Part shown: positions 1 to 6,340 of the stretch, piece after piece
Position numbering within the stretch: position 1 is the first letter of the stretch
How the letters are laid out: every line of letters begins with the position of its first letter
Source: JBAROU01 sp049642385
GTDB taxonomy: Bacteria; Chloroflexota; Dehalococcoidia; DSTF01; RBG-16-68-14
DNA: 10,920 bases
Assembly: GCA_049642385.1 (NCBI GenBank)
Contig: JBAROU010000012.1
Location: 1-10,920, forward strand
Direction: 5' to 3'
The notes under the pieces: model-generated
Told to the model about the DNA's origin: nothing
Database searches by the model: none
Seen by the model: only the letters and a program-made list of their open reading frames with translations
Program-made: the position numbers and the translations under genes

Positions 1-68
1 GTCAAAGGCTCAGCCACCCTGCCGTACAGGGGCCGTCGTCGGGCACCACGCCACCCATAGAACCATGA
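1..68 (+). other. Window edge; possible tail of an upstream gene
   Basis: This leading stretch is too short to identify. One + frame is open from the edge and ends in a TGA at 66-68 that overlaps the ATG at 65 as ATGA, the same junction seen three more times in this operon. Another frame ends in TAG at 58-60, and the frame of the DinB gene itself is open to the edge. The ATGA overlap and the absence of a good Shine-Dalgarno before 65 make a coupled upstream gene plausible. sufB or sufC would be expected somewhere upstream from typical operon order, but the visible peptide does not resemble the C-terminus of either. Confidence 0.2.
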
Positions 69-538
69 CGAGAGCAGGCATCGAACAGTTGCTGTATCTG
101 ATGGACGAAGCGTTCAAGGATAATCCATTCCATTCGCTGCTGGCCAATCTACGTTCGGTCGACGAGAAAGATTGGGAGTGGCTGCCGGACGGGGCATCGC
201 GAACGATTCTCCACATTGTTCAGCACGTGGGAGGCGCAAAGACGTGGTACGAGAACCACGCGTTCGGTGAAGGGTCGCTGACCTGGGATGATCCCAGCAT
301 CGTGCCTCAGGAGTCGGCACCAGCCGTGATGATCGACTGGCTACGCGCCTCGCACCAGCGATGGCGCAGCAGCGTCGCGTCGCTCGAGGACGATAGCGAG
401 CTGGCGCGGAACCGGAAGGCGCCGTGGGGAACCGATGCCCAGACGCGATGGCTGATCAACAACATGATCCAGCACGACCTCTATCACGCGGGCGAGATCA
501 ACCATTTGCGCGCTCTGCACCAGCGGAACGATGAGTAG
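65..538 (+). CDS. DinB-superfamily protein, subfamily A copy 1
   Basis: This is a 157-residue four-helix DinB-fold protein, a superfamily of divalent-metal proteins that includes thiol-dependent transferases and isomerases and many members of unknown activity. The expected metal ligands are visible: His54 in the helix reading HIVQHVGG (a second His at 50), and the C-terminal H-x3-H pair His137/His141 in QHDLYHAGEINH. The segment YENHAFGEGSLTWDDP is characteristic of the group. The ATG at 65 gives an N-terminus (MTRAGIEQL) matching that of the next gene (MSRSAIEQL), which supports this start, although there is no clear Shine-Dalgarno. GC is about 60% over 61-540 by hand count, lower than in the suf genes. 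It is a tandem paralogue of the following gene. The substrate is unknown. The family call is strong; any role in Fe-S assembly is inferred from location only. Confidence 0.85.
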   Translation: MTRAGIEQLLYLMDEAFKDNPFHSLLANLRSVDEKDWEWLPDGASRTILHIVQHVGGAKTWYENHAFGEGSLTWDDPSIVPQESAPAVMIDWLRASHQRWRSSVASLEDDSELARNRKAPWGTDAQTRWLINNMIQHDLYHAGEINHLRALHQRNDE

Positions 539-607
539 CGCGAACGAACGAGAGAGCATGTACCGAACGCAGGATCACGACAGGAGCAACGCTACAGGAC
601 AGGCCAG

Positions 608-1138
608 ATGACATCGCTGGCAGACGAGGATCAAGAACGCAGGATGAGTAGATCCGCGATCGAGCAATTGGTGTTCATGATGAACACCGCATTTGAGGGC
701 GACCCTGCGAGGCCACACCAGAGCTGGCACGCCGTCCTCGTGAACCTGAGCTCGCTACAGCCTGAGGACTGGGATTGGATCCCGCCCGGCGGCCGGCGGA
801 CGGTCCGGAGGCTCTTGCTTGAGCTTGGCACTTCCAAGTACGTGTGCGACAGCAAGGCGTTCGGAGACGGCTCGATCGACTGGGACACGCCGGGCTCCAT
901 TCCCTCCGTCGACATCGCGGACTGGGATGACATCGTGCGCTGGCTCAGCGAGGCTCACCGTCGTCTCCGCGATCACGTCGCGGAGCTCGAAGATGACACC
1001 CAACTGCGCCACCCACGGCCGAGCTACTGGGGCGAGGAACGCGAAATTCGCTGGCAGGTCAACACGATGATCCAGCACGACCTGTACCACGCGGGCGAGA
1101 TCAACCACATCCGAGCGCTTCGCCAGGAGAATGACTAG
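608..1138 (+). CDS. DinB-superfamily protein, subfamily A copy 2, metal site altered
   Basis: This 176-residue paralogue of the preceding gene shares the AFGDGSIDWDTP segment and the C-terminal block MIQHDLYHAGEINH, with the H-x3-H pair at His157/His161. The helix that should carry the first metal ligand reads RTVRRLLLELG, so the two histidines of copy 1 (50 and 54) are replaced by Arg68 and Glu72. Glu72 might still bind metal, or the protein may have lost that function. The start at 608 has AGGA at 596-599 with good spacing. An in-frame ATG at 644 gives an N-terminus aligned with copy 1 (164 residues) and is a real alternative. The TAG stop at 1136-1138 overlaps the GTG start of sufD by one base, so translation is probably coupled. 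The reading frame is intact, so this is not an obvious pseudogene. Confidence 0.83.
   Translation: MTSLADEDQERRMSRSAIEQLVFMMNTAFEGDPARPHQSWHAVLVNLSSLQPEDWDWIPPGGRRTVRRLLLELGTSKYVCDSKAFGDGSIDWDTPGSIPSVDIADWDDIVRWLSEAHRRLRDHVAELEDDTQLRHPRPSYWGEEREIRWQVNTMIQHDLYHAGEINHIRALRQEND
1125..1130 (+). promoter_or_regulatory. Ribosome binding site for sufD
   Basis: AGGAGA lies inside the last codons of the preceding DinB gene, eight bases before the GTG at 1138. It supports the GTG start of sufD and coupling of the two genes. Confidence 0.6.
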
Positions 1139-2469
1139 TGACGACGCAGGTTAGCGGAACTGCCCTTTCCTCTCACGCGGTGCAGGCGCTCTCGGCGCGG
1201 CTGGGGGAGCCGGAGTGGCTCCTGAAGCGTCGCCTGGAGGCCTGGCGCCTCTTCGAAGAGGCGCCCATGCCCGATCCGCTCTCGGAGGAGTGGAAGCGCA
1301 TCGACGTGGACCGCCTGACGCTGGACGGCCTGGCGCCGTTCGCGCCGACGCGCACCTCGATTACTGGCGCCGACGGCCTGCCCGCCGAGCTGCGCTCGCT
1401 GTGGGACGAGGCGGACGTCGTAGCGGGTCGCGTCGTCCAGCACGATAGCGATGTCGTCCACACCGCGCTCGATGTCTCCCTTGCGCAGCAGGGAGTGATC
1501 GTCACTGACCTGCACACAGCCGCCCGCAAGCACGAAGCCTTGGTGCGCGAGCGCATGGGCTCCGTCGTCTCGCCAGGCGAATGGAAGTACCAAGGCCTGC
1601 GCGGCGCGCTCTGGACCGGCGGCTGCTTCGTCTACGTGCCGCAGGGCGTTGAAGTCGAGCTGCCGATCGAATACGCCATCGGCCTTTCGACGCCGAACAC
1701 AGGGCTCTTCCCGCACCTACTCATCGTCGCGGAGGCGAACAGCTCGGTTACAGTGATCCAGGAAGAGCTTTCGCCGCCCCTCGACGGCCTGAACGTCGTT
1801 GCGGGCGCGGTCGAGATCATCGCCGGCGACGGTGCGCGCGTGCGCTTCGTCGACACGCAGCGCTGGGGCGCCAGCGTGCAGAACTTCTTCACGATGCGCG
1901 CGCACCTGGGCCGCGACGCCACGTTCCAGCCGACCCTGCTTGGGCTGGGCGGCGCGCTGACGAAGTCGCGGCTGGACGTGCTGCTCGACAAGCCTGGCGC
2001 GAAGGCCGAGCTGCTGGGCCTCTTCTTCGGCGGCGACGACCAGCGCTTCGATTACGACACGCGCCAGGACCACGTCGCGCCGCACACGGAGAGCGATCTG
2101 CTCTTCAAGTCGACGCTGACCGACCGCGCGCGGCTGGCCTGGAACGGTGTGGTCGATATCCGAGAGTCGGCCAGCAAGTCGGCGGCGAACCAGACGAGCC
2201 GCAACCTGCTCCTGAGCGATAAGGCGAGCGCGTCGCCGACGCCGATCCTGGAGATCTCCGCTTACGACGTCCAGCGCTGCTCGCACGGCGCCACGGTAGG
2301 GCCCGTCGACCCGGAGCAGATCTTCTACCTCCAGTCGCGCGGCATCCCGCACGAGGAGGCGGAGCGCATGCTCGTCGAGGGCTTCTTCGCCGAGGTGCTG
2401 GAGCGCATCCCCTCGGAGCCGCTCCAACAGCGCGTGCAGGCCGTCCTACACCGCAAGCTCGGTTGGTAG
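1138..2469 (+). CDS. sufD: Fe-S cluster assembly scaffold protein SufD
   Basis: This 443-residue protein is the SufD subunit of the SufBCD scaffold complex, which assembles Fe-S clusters in the cytoplasm with the ATPase SufC. The N-terminal helical part (GEPEWLLKRRLEAW, then PLSEEWKRIDVDRL) is typical of SufD. It is followed by the beta-helix core and the conserved C-terminal stretch beginning near residue 290 (LLGLFFGGDDQRFDY, then WNGVVDIRESASKSAANQTS). The CSHGATVG motif carries Cys381 and His383, matching the conserved Cys/His pair implicated in cluster building at the SufB-SufD interface. Length fits SufD; the longer N-terminal region expected of SufB is absent. The start is GTG, overlapping the upstream stop as TAGTG. 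Four sampled lines are about 70% GC. SufB and SufC are not in the window. Confidence 0.95.
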   Translation: MTTQVSGTALSSHAVQALSARLGEPEWLLKRRLEAWRLFEEAPMPDPLSEEWKRIDVDRLTLDGLAPFAPTRTSITGADGLPAELRSLWDEADVVAGRVVQHDSDVVHTALDVSLAQQGVIVTDLHTAARKHEALVRERMGSVVSPGEWKYQGLRGALWTGGCFVYVPQGVEVELPIEYAIGLSTPNTGLFPHLLIVAEANSSVTVIQEELSPPLDGLNVVAGAVEIIAGDGARVRFVDTQRWGASVQNFFTMRAHLGRDATFQPTLLGLGGALTKSRLDVLLDKPGAKAELLGLFFGGDDQRFDYDTRQDHVAPHTESDLLFKSTLTDRARLAWNGVVDIRESASKSAANQTSRNLLLSDKASASPTPILEISAYDVQRCSHGATVGPVDPEQIFYLQSRGIPHEEAERMLVEGFFAEVLERIPSEPLQQRVQAVLHRKLGW

Positions 2470-2503
2470 AGCGAACGCACACTACAACACGACAGGGGGG
2501 AAC

Positions 2504-2818
2504 ATGGCCGAATTCGTCAAAGTCGCATCGACCGCCGACGTCACACCGGGCAAGATGCACGCTTACCAGGTGAACGGACGCCAGATCCTGGTGTGCAACG
2601 TCGAGGGGACGTACTACGCTATCGATAACCTGTGTACGCACGACGGCGGCACGCTCGATGAGGGCGAGCTGGATGGCGAGCAGGTCGAGTGCCCGCGCCA
2701 CGGCGCGCTTTTCGACGTGAAGACCGGCCGCCCGATGGCGCTACCGGCGGTGCAGCCGGTGCAAGCGTATCCAGTGCAGGTCGAAGGCGATGAGATCCGG
2801 GTGCAAGTAGAGGAGTAG
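2504..2818 (+). CDS. Small Rieske [2Fe-2S] ferredoxin-like protein
   Basis: This 104-residue soluble protein consists essentially of one Rieske domain. The cluster ligands are clear: Cys44 and His46 in CTHDGG, and Cys63 and His66 in CPRHGALFD, spaced as C-x-H-x16-C-x2-H. The remainder (FDVKTGRPMALPAVQPVQAYPVQVEGDEI) is the usual tail of NirD-type or dioxygenase-ferredoxin-type Rieske proteins. No signal peptide or membrane segment is seen. A G-rich ribosome binding site (AGGGGGG, 2494-2500) precedes the ATG at 2504. Placement between sufD and sufS suggests electron delivery for cluster assembly or a role as a first client of the machinery. A ferredoxin component for an unlinked oxygenase cannot be excluded. 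The family call is firm; the role is inferred. Confidence 0.9.
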   Translation: MAEFVKVASTADVTPGKMHAYQVNGRQILVCNVEGTYYAIDNLCTHDGGTLDEGELDGEQVECPRHGALFDVKTGRPMALPAVQPVQAYPVQVEGDEIRVQVEE

Positions 2819-2828
2819 GAACAAGGAA
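2819..2828 (+). repeat. 10-bp leader repeat, left copy
   Basis: GAACAAGGAA directly precedes the first gene of the three-gene DinB block. An identical copy at 4297-4306 directly precedes sufS. It includes a purine-rich ribosome binding site, so the match may be functional convergence rather than a duplication scar. Confidence 0.35.
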
Positions 2829-2829
2829 C

Positions 2830-3324
2830 ATGACGACACGAACGTTCGCGCCGTGGGTGGAGCCGATCGCGGCTGCGTTCCAGCGGCAGCGCGCTGAGCT
2901 GGCTGAGTTGGTGCGATCGATCCCGCTCGAGGCGTGGGATCGCCCTAGTCCGAATGAGGGCTGGACGTATCGGGACCTGCTGGGCCACGTCGCCACGCGT
3001 GATCCACGCAGCATGCGCCTCGTACTTGAGGCTGTAGTCACGAAGAACCCCCTCGATCCCGCACAACTGCTTAGCGAGGAGGAGAGCCCGATCAACAATC
3101 AACTTCTCGCTGAGGTGCGGGATTTTGCCATTGAGCAGATGGTCGCGTACATCGATGCTGACACGAGCGGACTGCTGGACCTGCTTGCGAAACTGGGCTC
3201 GGACGACAAGGACCTGCGCCAGGCTGAGTTTCCGATAAGCCTGAGCGAAGCGCTTGGCATGATGCCACAACATGACCGGATGCACATGGAGCAGCTCCGC
3301 ACTTCCCTCGAGGCCAAGGCATGA
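2830..3324 (+). CDS. DinB/maleylpyruvate-isomerase-like protein, subfamily B copy 1
   Basis: This 164-residue protein is the first of three tandem paralogues beginning MTTRTFAPWVEP or similar. The motif GWTYRDLLGHVA (His53) and the C-terminal QHDRMHMEQLR (His148, His152; H-x3-H) are the three metal-ligand positions of the DinB / mycothiol-dependent maleylpyruvate isomerase fold. An AGGA at 2817-2820 lies nine bases before the ATG at 2830, and AAGGAA at 2823-2828 lies closer. The stop overlaps the next start as ATGA. GC is about 61% over 2821-3300 by hand count. It is the most diverged of the three in the middle region (about residues 60-140). The activity is not predictable from sequence; a thiol-dependent transferase or isomerase is one possibility. 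Confidence 0.85.
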   Translation: MTTRTFAPWVEPIAAAFQRQRAELAELVRSIPLEAWDRPSPNEGWTYRDLLGHVATRDPRSMRLVLEAVVTKNPLDPAQLLSEEESPINNQLLAEVRDFAIEQMVAYIDADTSGLLDLLAKLGSDDKDLRQAEFPISLSEALGMMPQHDRMHMEQLRTSLEAKA

Positions 3325-3812
3325 CGACCCGCACCTTCGTAGCGTGGCTCGAACCCATCGCAGCCCAGCTGGCGGTGGGGCGAGCGAAACTCGCCGGCTT
3401 CGCCCGCGGCCAGCCCGCCGAGGTGTGGGACAAGCCGACCAGCTATGAAGGCTGGACGTGCAGGGATCTGCTTGCACACCTGGCGGGCGACACCGGAAAA
3501 GGATCGTCTGCGGCTATGCGGGCGGCTGTTACTCGCCAGACGCTTGATCCTGTTCCCTTTGCCGCCGGCGTCGATGCGCTCAACGCTCGCGATATTGAGA
3601 AGCGAAGGGATCGTAGCGTTGACGAGCTCGTTGCGGAGATCGAAGCCGATGGTGAGGAGTGGCAGGAGCTACTCTCGCAGCTTACAGAGACCGATGAAGA
3701 GCTGCGGTGGGCGGGCTTTCCGTTCAAGCTGGGCGAGTATCTGCGCATCCTCGCGCAGCACGATCAGGATCATCTAGCGGATCTGCGCACCGCGCTCGAG
3801 GCCAGCGCATGA
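3321..3812 (+). CDS. DinB/maleylpyruvate-isomerase-like protein, subfamily B copy 2
   Basis: This 163-residue middle copy of the triplet keeps the three predicted metal ligands: His53 in GWTCRDLLAHLAG, and His147/His151 in QHDQDHLADLR. The start at 3321 forms ATGA with the upstream stop. GAGG at 3309-3312, inside the upstream coding sequence, can serve as ribosome binding site. The N-terminus (MTTRTFVAWLEPIAAQL) aligns without gaps with those of the neighbouring copies, which confirms the start. It ends LRTALEASA, nearly identical to the end of copy 1 (LRTSLEAKA). There are no membrane segments or signal peptide. Function is unknown beyond the fold assignment. Confidence 0.85.
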   Translation: MTTRTFVAWLEPIAAQLAVGRAKLAGFARGQPAEVWDKPTSYEGWTCRDLLAHLAGDTGKGSSAAMRAAVTRQTLDPVPFAAGVDALNARDIEKRRDRSVDELVAEIEADGEEWQELLSQLTETDEELRWAGFPFKLGEYLRILAQHDQDHLADLRTALEASA

Positions 3813-4312
3813 TGACACGAACCTTCGCGCCGTGGGTGGAACCTGTCGCCGAGCGGCTGCGCGAGGAGCGGGCGCAGGTGGTCGCGTTCGCTCGATCGCA
3901 GCCGGCTGAGGCCTGGAGCCGTCCCGCCCCGAACGAAGGCTGGACGTGCAAAGACCTACTCGCCCATATCGGCGGCGGCAACGATCAGATGTTTCAGGAG
4001 GTCCTGCGGGCTGTCGTCGCGCGGGAGCAGCTGGATCCGGCGGTGCTTCGCCCGGACACGGACGCGGCAAACAGACGTGAAGTAGACGCGCGGCGCGGCT
4101 GGCCGGTCGAACAGGTGATCGCGGAGCTGGAGTCGACCGGTGATGAGATCCAAGCGCTGCTCGCGGGCGTCCGTGAGGAGGACCAGGGCCTGCGCGCGGA
4201 AGGTTCGCCGATCACGCTGGGTGACTTCATGCGCATCGTTTACAAAGAAAGCCACGACATTGAGCACCTGGCGCAACTTCGCAAGGCGCTCGGAGAGAAC
4301 AAGGAATCATGA
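3809..4312 (+). CDS. DinB/maleylpyruvate-isomerase-like protein, subfamily B copy 3
   Basis: This 167-residue protein is the third tandem copy. Although its frame is open back to 3707, the ATG at 3809 (or the next codon, 3812) is preferred because MMTRTFAPWVEPVAERL aligns with the other two N-termini and overlaps the upstream stop in the sequence ATGATGA. GAGG at 3798-3801 gives a plausible ribosome binding site. Predicted metal ligands are His53 in GWTCKDLLAHIGGG and His149/His153 in SHDIEHLAQLR. The C-terminal tail GENKES differs from the other copies, and its DNA carries the AAGGAA (4301-4306) that serves sufS. Its stop overlaps the sufS start as ATGA, tying the DinB block translationally to the desulfurase gene. 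Substrate unknown. Confidence 0.85.
   Translation: MMTRTFAPWVEPVAERLREERAQVVAFARSQPAEAWSRPAPNEGWTCKDLLAHIGGGNDQMFQEVLRAVVAREQLDPAVLRPDTDAANRREVDARRGWPVEQVIAELESTGDEIQALLAGVREEDQGLRAEGSPITLGDFMRIVYKESHDIEHLAQLRKALGENKES
4297..4306 (+). repeat. 10-bp leader repeat, right copy
   Basis: This is identical to 2819-2828 and lies in the last codons of the third tandem DinB gene, just before the sufS ATG. See the finding on block insertion. Confidence 0.35.
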
Positions 4313-5559
4313 ACGGCATAGACATCCTACGTATCCGCGAAGACTTCCCGATCCTGCGCCGTGAGGTGCATGGGCGGCCCCTGGTCTACTTCGACAACAC
4401 GGCGACGACACAGAAGCCGCAGCAGGTAATCGACGCGTTGGTGGAGTACTACAGCAGCTACAACGCTAACATCCACCGCGGCATCCACGCCCTCGCTGAA
4501 GAGGCGACGGCGCGCTACGAGGAAACTCGCCAGAAGACCGCCGACTTCATCGGCGCGCCCGGGCCGGAGACGATCGTCTTCACGCGCAACACCACGGAGT
4601 CGATCAACCTCATCTCGCATTCGTGGGGACGCAAAAACCTGCGCGCCGGTGACGAGATCGTGCTCTCCGTGATGGAGCACCACAGCAATCTGGTGCCCTG
4701 GCAGATGCTGGCAAAGGAAACCGGCGCCACGCTTCGCTACATCGACATCGACGATGAAGGGCAGCTTGTCTGGGCCGATGTCGAGCGCTTGATCGGCGAA
4801 CACACGAAGCTCGTCGCGATCACACAGATGTCGAACGTGCTCGGCACGATCAACGACGTGCGGCGCATCGGCGAGATCGCGCACCGGCACGGCGCGCTGA
4901 TCCTCGTCGACGCGGCGCAGAGCGTGCCCCATATGCCCGTGAACGTTCAGGAGCTCGACTGCGACTTCCTGGCATTCTCCGCCCACAAGATGCTCGGCCC
5001 CACGGGCGTCGGCATCCTCTACGCCCGCCAGGAGCTGCTCGAGTCGATGGACCCGTTCCTGGGCGGCGGCGAGATGATCAAACGCGTCCGGCTCGAGGAG
5101 TCGACGTGGAACGACGTACCGTGGAAGTTCGAGGCAGGTACACCCAACATCGGCGACGTCTGCGCCTTCGGTGCGACGCTCGATTACCTGAACGAGCTCG
5201 GTATGGCGAACGTGCGCGAGCACGAGATCGTGCTCGTCAGGGCGGCGCTGCGCAAGCTCTCACAGGTGCCGGACGTGACGATCTACGGGCCGGAGAGCGC
5301 TGAGGCGAAAGGCGGCGTCGTCGCGTTCAACGTCGGCGACATCCACCCGCACGACCTCGGGACGGTGCTCGACCGCCACGGCGTCGCGGTTCGGGCCGGA
5401 CACCACTGCGCGCAGCCGCTCATGGCCCGGCTGGGCTGCGTGGCGACCGCCCGCGCGAGCTTCTATGTGTACAATACAGTGGAGGAACTTGACACCCTGA
5501 TCGAAGGCATCGAAGCGACGAAGAGGTTGTTCCGTGCGCCCACCAGCACCAGAGCCTGA
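4309..5559 (+). CDS. sufS: Cysteine desulfurase SufS
   Basis: This 416-residue PLP-dependent enzyme takes sulfur from L-cysteine, releasing alanine and forming a protein persulfide for Fe-S assembly. Visible hallmarks are YFDNTATTQKP near residue 27, the cofactor-stacking region MEHHSNLVPW (His124/His125), DAAQS..H with the following SAHKMLGPTG (PLP Schiff-base Lys227), and RAGHHCAQP with catalytic Cys367. The short loop before the cysteine and the overall length place it in the group II SufS/CsdA class rather than IscS/NifS. The start ATG overlaps the preceding DinB stop as ATGA, with a tight AAGGAA ribosome binding site. The 3' end overlaps sufU by 26 nt, consistent with co-expression of the pair. 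Sampled lines are about 66% GC. Confidence 0.97.
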   Translation: MNGIDILRIREDFPILRREVHGRPLVYFDNTATTQKPQQVIDALVEYYSSYNANIHRGIHALAEEATARYEETRQKTADFIGAPGPETIVFTRNTTESINLISHSWGRKNLRAGDEIVLSVMEHHSNLVPWQMLAKETGATLRYIDIDDEGQLVWADVERLIGEHTKLVAITQMSNVLGTINDVRRIGEIAHRHGALILVDAAQSVPHMPVNVQELDCDFLAFSAHKMLGPTGVGILYARQELLESMDPFLGGGEMIKRVRLEESTWNDVPWKFEAGTPNIGDVCAFGATLDYLNELGMANVREHEIVLVRAALRKLSQVPDVTIYGPESAEAKGGVVAFNVGDIHPHDLGTVLDRHGVAVRAGHHCAQPLMARLGCVATARASFYVYNTVEELDTLIEGIEATKRLFRAPTSTRA

Positions 5560-6013
5560 GTTCGATGAGCTCTACCGCGAGCTCATCCTGGACCATTATC
5601 GTAGCCCGCGCCACCACGAGGCGTTGGCGGAGCCGGACGTAGTCGCGGAAGGCTACAACCCGCTCTGCGGCGACGAGCTGGAGATCCAGCTTCGCTTCCA
5701 GAACGGCACGGTGAGCGACGTAGGCGTGTACGGACGCGGCTGCTCGATTAGCCAGGCCTCCGGCTCGATGCTCACGGACGCGATCGTCGGGCGGCCGGTG
5801 GATGAAATCCGGCGTCTGATCGATGGCTTTACGCATATGCTGACGAAGCCGGATGAGCCGGCGCCCGAGGAGCTCGGTGACCTGGAAGCGTTCCAGGGCG
5901 TCGCGAAGTTCCCCGTGCGCGTCAAGTGCGCGACCCTCGCCTGGCATACGCTGGAAGACGGTCTCAACCAGCGCGAGGCCGCCGGCACCGGCGTTGTCCA
6001 GCACGAGGAGTAG
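5534..6013 (+). CDS. sufU: Zinc-dependent sulfurtransferase / scaffold protein SufU
   Basis: This 159-residue IscU-like protein accepts the persulfide sulfur from SufS. In Gram-positive-type SUF systems SufU is a zinc-dependent sulfur shuttle in place of SufE. The metal ligand set is present: Cys45 and Asp47 in YNPLCGDE, Cys70 in GRGCSISQAS, and Cys132 in RVKCATLAW. The SufU-specific insertion between the second and third cysteine is also present (HMLTKPDEPAPEELGDLEAFQGV), and the HSC-binding LPPVK motif of IscU is absent, both of which separate it from IscU. The start is GTG at 5534 with AAGAGG at 5521-5526 as ribosome binding site, inside sufS. The coupling agrees with the known SufS-SufU partnership. 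Confidence 0.95.
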   Translation: MRPPAPEPEFDELYRELILDHYRSPRHHEALAEPDVVAEGYNPLCGDELEIQLRFQNGTVSDVGVYGRGCSISQASGSMLTDAIVGRPVDEIRRLIDGFTHMLTKPDEPAPEELGDLEAFQGVAKFPVRVKCATLAWHTLEDGLNQREAAGTGVVQHEE

Positions 6014-6016
6014 GAT

Positions 6017-6022
6017 GGAGGT
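6017..6022 (+). promoter_or_regulatory. Ribosome binding site for the DUF59 gene
   Basis: GGAGGT, a near-perfect Shine-Dalgarno, lies six bases before the ATG at 6029 and nine before the ATG at 6032. Either methionine could be used, and the two products differ by one residue. Confidence 0.7.
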
Positions 6023-6028
6023 ATCCAC

Positions 6029-6340
6029 ATGATGCAGGTTGTGACCGAAGAGCTGGTGCGCGAGCAGCTCGAGGACGTGTTCGACCCGGAGTTGCGCATG
6101 AGCATCGTCGAGCTGGGCCTCGTCTATGATGTCGAGGTCAACGACGGCACGGTGAAGGTGACCTACACGCTGACGACGGCCGCCTGCCCGCTGGGCCCCG
6201 TGATCGACGCCCAGATACAGGACAAAATCATCGAGTTGCCCGGCGTCAAAGAGGTCGTGTCGGAGATCACGTTCACCCCGCCTTGGGACCCCCGCACGAT
6301 GGCGAGCGACGAGGTCAAGATGCAGTTAGGCATCTGGTAG
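6029..6340 (+). CDS. MIP18/DUF59 family Fe-S assembly protein (SufT-like)
   Basis: This 103-residue protein of the MIP18 (DUF59, PaaD-like) family acts in maturation or transfer of Fe-S clusters to targets; the SufT proteins of Gram-positive suf operons belong here. Seen directly are the signature DPELRMSIVELGLVYDV (residues 19-35), TLTTAACPLGP with the conserved Cys53, and the C-terminal FTPPWDPRTMASDEVKMQLG, common in suf-linked members. It is the last gene of the cluster, 15 nt after sufU. I leave the symbol empty because sufT is applied inconsistently, but location and family both fit. A stand-alone phenylacetate-pathway PaaD is unlikely because of the context and short length. Confidence 0.92.
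   Translation: MMQVVTEELVREQLEDVFDPELRMSIVELGLVYDVEVNDGTVKVTYTLTTAACPLGPVIDAQIQDKIIELPGVKEVVSEITFTPPWDPRTMASDEVKMQLGIW

Noticed and set aside
65..1150. Similarity of the bases after the first DinB ATG (ATGACGAGAGCAGG) to those after the sufD GTG (GTGACGACGCAGG) as an insertion scar
   Set aside because: It needs a gap, is short, and involves codons common in this base composition, so chance is likely.
3707..3808. Longer N-terminus for the third subfamily B DinB gene starting at 3707
   Set aside because: It would overlap the previous gene by about 100 bases, adds a low-complexity Ser/Arg-rich stretch, and breaks the alignment with the two sister N-termini, which start exactly at 3809.
1135..5223. 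Minus-strand open frames opposite sufD and sufS (1135-1716, 1717-2427, 4327-5223)
   Set aside because: Same shadow effect; the + strand carries clear SufD and SufS, and the minus frames have no family features.
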